Shown: one piece after another, positions 58,807-64,000 of the stretch
Position numbering within the stretch: position 1 is the stretch's first letter
Layout of the letters: every line of letters begins with the position of its first letter
Assembly: GCF_016019955.1 (NCBI RefSeq)
Contig: NZ_JAECRZ010000001.1
Span: 558,001 to 622,000, forward strand
Reading direction: 5' to 3'
From: Thiosulfatihalobacter marinus
Lineage (GTDB): Bacteria > Pseudomonadota > Alphaproteobacteria > Rhodobacterales > Rhodobacteraceae
DNA length: 64,000 bases
Program-made: the position numbers and the translations under genes
Notes under the pieces: model-generated
The model's database searches: none
Seen by the model: only the letters and a program-made list of their open reading frames with translations
What the model was told of the DNA's origin: nothing

Positions 58807-61307
58807 ATGACCTTACGCCACTTGACAGCGACCAGTGTCATGCTGCTGGCTTAGTCGGGCTTTTCCGCGACCGCACAGGAGATCACCGGAACACTCGGCT
58901 CGCCAAGCGCCACAACGACGCTCAAGGGAAACCAGCTTCCCGCGCCTGATCCGGCATTTGGCGGCACGATCACGCAGCAGGCGCTGGATTCCACGCCCTG
59001 GTGGGCACCGCAGGTCGTGCCGCCGGAAGACGCGCCCAACATTCTGCTGATCATTACCGACGACGCCGGCTTTGGTGTTCCCAGCACTTTTGGCGGGGTG
59101 ATCCCGACCGACACGATGGACGCGCTGGCAGCAGAGGGGCTGAGTTTCACGAATATCTACTCGACCGCGCTATGCTCTCCAACGCGCGCGGCGTTGATAA
59201 CCGGGCGCAATCACCATTCAGCGGGCTTTGGCGTAATTGCCGAGCAATCGACCGGCTATCCCGGCTATAACAGCATCATTCCCAAGGATACGGCCACGAT
59301 CGGGCGGGTTCTTCTTGATAACGGTTATGCCACGTCCTGGTTTGGCAAGGACCACAACACGCCCGCGTTCCAGGCAAGTCAGGCCGGGCCGTTCGACCTG
59401 TGGCCGACGGGCATGGGTTTTGAATATTTTTACGGGTTTGTGGGGGGGACGCCAATCAATGGCAACCGAACCTGTTCCGCAATACCACCCAGATCTATCC
59501 CTTCGACGAGACCGAAGATGAGTGGAACCTCGTCACGGCGATGGCCGATGATGCGATTTCCTATATCACCAATCTGAACCAGATTGCCCCGTCCAAACCG
59601 TTTCTGGTGAAATATGCCCCCGGTGCAACACATGCGCCGCACCATCCGACAAAGGAATGGGTGGACAAGATCGAAGCCTTGAACCTTTTCGACGATGGAT
59701 ATGAGGCGCTGCGCCAGACCATTTTCGAAAACCAGAAGAAGATGGGTATTGTGCCCGAGGATGCCAAGCTGGCCCCCTGGCCAGCCGACGAGATCAAGCC
59801 CTGGGATCAGCTGACGGACACGGAGAAGAAGCTTTTCATCAAGCAGGTGGAGGTGTTCGCGGCCTATGCAGCCTATAGTGACTATGAGATCGGGCGCGTG
59901 ATCCAGGCAATCGACGAAATCGGGGAACTGGATAACACCCTGATCATCTATATCAATGGCGACAACGGTACCTCGGCCGAAGGTGGTCCGCTTGGAACAC
60001 CGAACGAAGTTGCGTTCTTTAACGGGCTCAACGCGATTCCGGCCGAAACCCAGATGAAATGGTACGATGTCTGGGGAACAGAACAGACCTATAACCACAT
60101 GTCGGCCGGCTGGTCATGGGCTTTTGACCCGCCTTTTGACTGGTTCAAGCAGAATGCCTCGCGTCTTGGCGGCATCCGTCAGAATATGGTTGTGTCCTGG
60201 CCAAAGGGTATTTCTGACAAGGGCGGCAGACGCGATCAGTTCATGCATGTGATCGACGTTGTCCCTACGATCCTCGAAGTCACCGGTATCCCGGCACCAG
60301 ATGAAGTAGACGGTATCAAGCAGCGTCCGATTGAAGGCACGAGTTTTGCCTACACATTTGATGCTGCAAACGCTGATGTGCCAAGTCGCCACAAGCGGCA
60401 GTATTTTGAAATGTTTGGCCAATGGGCGCTTTATGACGAGGGCTGGCTGCTGAGTACGCAAGTCAATCGCGCGCCGTGGGAGATCAGCGGGGTGGCGAAC
60501 CCCGATCCGCTGAACAATCAGGTGCTGGAGCTGTATGACCTGACCACGGATATGAACCAGACAACGGACATTGCCAAGGATCATCCCGACAAGGTCAAGG
60601 AAATGAAGGCGCTGTTCGTCGAGGAAGCCAAGAAGTACCGGGTTTTCCCCATGGATGCTTCGGTGCAGGCGCGACTCGTGGCGCCACGCCCGAATATCAC
60701 GGCGGGACGCGACGAGTTTGTCTACATCCGGCCGATGACAGGATTGCCGCAGGGCGACTCTCCGCTGTTGATCAACACTTCTTACACGATCACGGCCGAA
60801 ATCGAGGTGCCTGAAGGCGGTGCCGAGGGGATGATCCTTACGTCCGGCGGCCGGTTCGGCGGATACGGGTTCTACCCGAAGGATGGCAAGCCCGTGTTCC
60901 TTTGGAACATGGTTGATCTCAACCGGATCAAATGGGAAGGCAAGGACGCCTTGACACCAGGCAAACATACGGTCGAGTTCGACTTCAAATATGACGGGCT
61001 TGGCAATGGAACACTGGCCTATAACGACTCGAGCGGGATCGGAAAGGGCGGCACGGGTACGTTGCGCGTAGATGGCATCGACGTTGATACGCAGAAGATG
61101 AAGGCAACGTTGCCGGTGATCCTGCAATGGGACGAGGCATTTGATATCGGGTCGGACACGTTGACGGGTGTCAATGATGCCGACTATACGCCACCTTTCG
61201 CGCTGACCGCCAAGCTCGACAAGCTGACCATCAAACTTGACCGGCCAAAGCTGAGCGATGCCGATATCAAGCGGTTGGAAACGGCGATGCAAAGAGCCAG
61301 CGACTGA
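58807..61307 (+). pseudogene. Exported arylsulfatase-type sulfatase, broken by an amber codon and a frameshift
   Basis: The original frame from ATG 58807 encodes a signal peptide, but its 16th codon is TAG (58852-58854). The frame then continues through ILLIITDDAGFGVPSTFGG and the active-site C-S-P-T-R motif in ALCSPTRAALITGRNHH (formylglycine Cys). At a run of seven G (59442-59448) it shifts; adding one G restores GFVGGDANQWQPNLFRNTT. The rest runs to 61307 with YEIGRVIQAIDEIGE and a C-terminal lectin-like part. Intact length would be about 834 residues, normal for large periplasmic sulfatases. Two independent lesions argue for decay. Confidence 0.82.
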
Positions 61308-61327
61308 GCGTGAGAGAAACCAATCCG

Positions 61328-61356
61328 ACCGGGCCATCCCATAGTGATGGCCCGGT
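61328..61356 (+). terminator. Hairpin after the sulfatase remnant
   Basis: ACCGGGCCATC (61328-61338) pairs perfectly with GATGGCCCGGT (61346-61356) over 7 bases, 20 bases after the stop at 61307. No T run follows. It lies between convergent genes and could serve both. Confidence 0.5.
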
Positions 61357-61511
61357 TGGCCATGGAGGTCCGCCGGAAACGCCGCCGAGTTCTGTTGCGA
61401 TCAGGCGGAGCGAACGGGGAGGGGGCGAGCCGTGGTTTTGGCCACCGGCCACGCGGCGATGAGGGCTGCACGGACAGCGGGTGCTGTCGGGGCCCTGGCA
61501 TCATGCGCGCC

Positions 61512-62876
61512 TCACAGCGCGACAGCCCCTGTCGCGACATCAAAGATCAGTTTCAGGTTCAGGACGATCAGAACCAGCGCGATCCCCCAGCAGACGGTTG
61601 TCAACCAGCGCGGTGCCGGCAGGCTACCCATTTTCTCGCGGTCGGACGTGAACCAGATCAAAGGTACGATGGCAAAGGGCAGTTGCAGGCTTAGAACCAC
61701 CTGTGATGCAATCAGCAGTTTCGCCGTCCCGCTTTCCCCGAAAAACACGGTCACGAACACAGCCGGTATAATGGCGATGCCGCGTGTGATCAGCCTGCGC
61801 GCCACGGGCGAGACGCGCAGGCGAATGAACCCTTCCATGACGATCTGTCCGGAAAGCGTTGCCGTGACGGTGGAGTTCAATCCCGAAGCCAGAAGGGCCA
61901 CTCCGAAAAGGGTGCCCGCGATCGTGGTGCCAAGTGTCGGGTCAAGCAGGCGGTGGGCGTCCTGGATTTCAGCAACCTCGAACTGGCCGGTCGTATAAAA
62001 CGCAGCCGATGCAAGAATAAGGATCGAGGCGTTGATGAACAGGGCGAACATCAGGGCTATTGTCGAGTCAATCGTCCCCAGGCGAATGGCCTGGCGCTTG
62101 TCCTTCAGGGTGGTTCCGATGTCGCGGGTCTGAATGATCGAGGAATGCAGATACAGGTTGTGTGGCATGACGGTGGCGCCGATGATGCCAAGCGACAGGT
62201 ACAGCATTACCGGCGATGTAATCAGGTCCACTTGTGGAACAAAGCCCGCCAGCACGTCGCCAATCACCGGGTCCGCATAGGCCATCTGGACCGCAAAGCA
62301 CGCGGCAATCACGGTGGTCAGGGCAATCACCACCGCCTCGAGATACCGGAACCCCTTGTTTTGCAGCCAGAGGATCAGAAACACGTCAAGCGCGGTCAGA
62401 ACCACGCCGATTTCCAACGGTATGTCAAAGAGCAGGTTCAGAGCGATCGCCGTTCCGATCACTTCGGCAAGATCCGTCGCAATGATTGCCGCCTCGGCCA
62501 GCACCCAGAGCACGTTGCTTGTCCAGCCCGGAAAAGCGTCGCGGCAGGCCTGTGCCAGGTCGCGGCCGCTTGCGATGCCCAGGCGCAAGGCCAGGGCCTG
62601 GAGCAGGATCGCCATGAAGTTCGACAACAATATGACGGACAACAGCGTATAGCCGAACGCAGAGCCGCCGGCCAGTGACGTGGCCCAGTTGCCGGGGTCC
62701 ATGTATCCCACGGCAACAAGATAGCCGGGGCCGAAAAAGGACAGGAAACGCCGCAGGAACGATCCGGGCCGCACGGCCACAGAGTGATACGATTCCGGCA
62801 GGCTTGGCGAGCGCCGGTCCTGTTTCCAACCGCCCTTGCCGGGGAAGGCCGCAAGCTCTTTGGGTGCGTCGGACAT
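61512..62876 (-). CDS. mntH: Nramp-family divalent metal transporter (MntH-like)
   Basis: This is a 454-residue inner-membrane proton-coupled metal importer with about eleven hydrophobic segments. [16 protein letters not shown] holds the D-P-G-N metal ligands of segment 1; [21 protein letters not shown] holds the M-P-H segment 6 motif; [22 protein letters not shown] is segment 3. The Met in segment 6 favours Mn and Fe over Ca or Mg. It is divergent from a Zn/Cd-type efflux ATPase. A 15-bp palindrome at 62892-62906 lies just upstream of the ATG. Confidence 0.9.
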   Translation of the reverse strand: MSDAPKELAAFPGKGGWKQDRRSPSLPESYHSVAVRPGSFLRRFLSFFGPGYLVAVGYMDPGNWATSLAGGSAFGYTLLSVILLSNFMAILLQALALRLGIASGRDLAQACRDAFPGWTSNVLWVLAEAAIIATDLAEVIGTAIALNLLFDIPLEIGVVLTALDVFLILWLQNKGFRYLEAVVIALTTVIAACFAVQMAYADPVIGDVLAGFVPQVDLITSPVMLYLSLGIIGATVMPHNLYLHSSIIQTRDIGTTLKDKRQAIRLGTIDSTIALMFALFINASILILASAAFYTTGQFEVAEIQDAHRLLDPTLGTTIAGTLFGVALLASGLNSTVTATLSGQIVMEGFIRLRVSPVARRLITRGIAIIPAVFVTVFFGESGTAKLLIASQVVLSLQLPFAIVPLIWFTSDREKMGSLPAPRWLTTVCWGIALVLIVLNLKLIFDVATGAVAL

Positions 62877-62891
62877 ATGGGGGTCTTTTCA

Positions 62892-62906
62892 TGCGAACAA
62901 TTCGCA
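62892..62906. promoter_or_regulatory. Candidate operator upstream of mntH
   Basis: TGCGAACAATTCGCA is a palindrome with perfect 6-base arms around CAA, centred 23 bases upstream of the mntH ATG. A Mur- or MntR-type metal repressor is a plausible ligand, but no consensus was matched. Confidence 0.35.
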
Positions 62907-63060
62907 ATCTCAGTATGGTGCGCGCAGTCGGGTGTCAAGCAAGGGCGTGGCGAATGTGTTGCCTGGCGCTTGCCCGTCGTGATCGGCGCGCAACTTTGTG
63001 CCAAGGAATGGCGAGTGCGGCGGGCGCAAGGGCGTTTGAAAAGTTCTCTGCGAAACCGGC

Positions 63061-63091
63061 TTGATCCTATAGTTGCTGTAGCTCCTATCTT
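63061..63091 (+). promoter_or_regulatory. MerR-type promoter with 19-bp spacer for the P-type ATPase
   Basis: TTGATC (63061-63066) and TATCTT (63086-63091) are separated by exactly 19 bases, the elongated spacing of MerR-family promoters. The spacer carries CTATAG (63067-63072), TTG, CTGTAG (63076-63081), closely like ZntR and CadR operators. It lies 35 bases before the ATPase ATG. Confidence 0.75.
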
Positions 63092-63126
63092 GTGACCGGA
63101 AAGCTGATTCGCTCCAGGAGACATAA

Positions 63127-64000
63127 ATGGCGCATGATGGACACTCGCACGATCACGACTCCGATCACAAACATGACCACACGCATGGTCAGGGCGAGGG
63201 CGCCTGCTGTGGCTCTGGCCAGGGGGCGATGTGTGGCGATATTGGTCCGGTGGGGGACGTGACCGCAAAAGGGCGCAGTTTCCGGGTGAACGGGCTGGAT
63301 TGCGCCGAGGAAGTCGCGATCTTGAACAAGGTGTTGGGGCCGGTTGTTGGCGGGACCGAGCATTTGGCATTTGATGTCATCAACGGCCGGATGACCGTGC
63401 TGGACAGCGGCAAGGCGCTGGCGGATGACAGGATCATCAAACTGGTCGGAAGCACCGGAATGAGTGCAAAGCCCTGGGATGCCGACAGCGCGGCGGCGGA
63501 TCAGGCGGCACATCTGAAGCGGCAACGGTTTTTCACCGCTGTCAGCGGCGTGTTCTGGGCGACCGGATTTGCCTATCACATCGTCGAAAACGGCATTGGC
63601 GGGGCGGTGCGGCTGTTCTCGGGACATGGCGACGTGCCGATGCCGCTGGTGGAAAGCCTTGTGTTCCTGGCGGCCATCATATTTGGCGCCTGGCTTGTGG
63701 CGCCAAAGGCCTGGTCTTCGGCCCGGCGGCTCTCGCCTGACATGAACCTGTTGATGATCGTCGCGGTGGCTGGCGCGATCTGGCTGGGCGAATATTTCGA
63801 GGCCGCGACGGTGGCATTCTTCTTTTCGCTTTCGCTGTATCTGGAAAGCTGGAGTGTCGGGCGGGCGCGCAACGCGGTCGCCGCGCTGCTGGATCTGGCG
63901 CCGCCGACGGCGCGGGTGATCCGCGAGGACGGCACCGAGGAAGACGTGCTTGCCGCGCAAGTTTCCGTGGGGGACCGGTTTGTGGTGCGTGGGGGCGACC
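63127..64000 (+). CDS. zntA: Heavy-metal P-type ATPase, N-terminal part (ZntA/CadA-like; cut by window edge)
   Basis: The first 291 codons from ATG 63127 (AGGAGA 6 bases upstream) are present. The N-terminus is His-rich (DGHSHDHDSDHKHDHTHG) followed by GACCGSG, a metal-binding extension. An HMA-like fold follows with NGLDCAEEVAILNKV, where the usual C-x-x-C is reduced to one Cys plus acidic residues. Membrane segments begin near residue 140. The P-loop, DKTG and CPC motifs lie beyond the window. The MerR-type promoter and His/Cys/Glu ligands point to Zn, Cd or Pb efflux rather than Cu. Confidence 0.85.
   Translation, partial: MAHDGHSHDHDSDHKHDHTHGQGEGACCGSGQGAMCGDIGPVGDVTAKGRSFRVNGLDCAEEVAILNKVLGPVVGGTEHLAFDVINGRMTVLDSGKALADDRIIKLVGSTGMSAKPWDADSAAADQAAHLKRQRFFTAVSGVFWATGFAYHIVENGIGGAVRLFSGHGDVPMPLVESLVFLAAIIFGAWLVAPKAWSSARRLSPDMNLLMIVAVAGAIWLGEYFEAATVAFFFSLSLYLESWSVGRARNAVAALLDLAPPTARVIREDGTEEDVLAAQVSVGDRFVVRGGD

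Noticed and set aside
1-64000. rRNA, tRNA, CRISPR arrays, prophage or transposase genes
   Set aside because: No tRNA-like cloverleaf, regularly spaced repeats, or integrase/transposase motifs were seen in either strand by reading; a covariance-model tRNA scan would settle the first.

Overview
The window reads as chromosomal DNA of a marine, Roseobacter-type alphaproteobacterium (Rhodobacteraceae). The basis is the high GC content, GC-rich third codon positions, Shine-Dalgarno-led genes in 4-base-overlap operons, and the gene families present. No rRNA, tRNA, CRISPR array, phage genes or transposase gene were found. Family assignments come from reading motifs; no database search was run.

Layout. 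0-6.3 kb: a cut LysE-type exporter, mtnP, a SulP anion permease, an AEC permease, a flavin reductase-like protein, a GNAT acetyltransferase and a frameshifted ecsC-like gene. 6.4-29.2 kb: a catabolic island. It holds an orphan substrate-binding protein, a CaiB/BaiF CoA-transferase with an XRE-cupin regulator divergent from glutaryl-CoA dehydrogenase, a second acyl-CoA dehydrogenase, hydantoinase/oxoprolinase HyuA-HyuB, a complete Liv-type ABC importer with a Tat-exported binding protein, a MarR regulator, a two-gene molybdenum hydroxylase, a 6-hydroxynicotinate reductase-like Fe-S protein, a UPF0280 (ApbE-superfamily) protein, an AA_synth/DUF1185 protein and an AraC regulator. Together these look like uptake, hydroxylation, reductive dearomatisation and ring opening of an N-heteroaromatic, with a possible exit through glutaryl-CoA. 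This is the best candidate here for an undescribed system.

29.4-39.5 kb: an unrecognised protein, a YihY/BrkB membrane protein, cardiolipin synthase, an acyl-CoA synthetase, a one-carbon trio (methyl-THF:corrinoid methyltransferase, MetF-like reductase, small 'virulence factor' protein), a Ppx/GppA phosphatase, rlmE and a 59-codon small gene. 39.6-50.1 kb: surface glycan genes. They are a lipid A acyltransferase, neuA-SDR-Gfo/Idh, two tandem Kdo-transferase-like genes, neuC, a glycosyltransferase-like gene, a methyltransferase, a sulfotransferase and neuB, enough to make and activate a sialic-acid-like sugar. 50.2-61.3 kb: a ThDP enzyme, an AraC regulator, an exported beta-propeller protein, two small exported proteins, an OprB-type porin, an AraC pseudogene and a multiply broken sulfatase. 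61.5-64 kb: an Nramp transporter divergent from a Zn/Cd-type P-ATPase that has a MerR-type 19-bp-spacer promoter and is cut by the window.

The most distinctive non-coding structure is a transposase-free element at 29151-29418, bounded by 34-bp inverted repeats inside duplicated CTAG. A 61-bp hairpin at 20859-20919 is the same element collapsed to its two ends. At the larger copy, both convergent neighbours take their TAG stop codons from the CTAG duplicates. Two -1 frameshifts, both at runs of G, and two in-frame nonsense codons mark real decay or sequencing error at ecsC and at the sulfatase/AraC locus.
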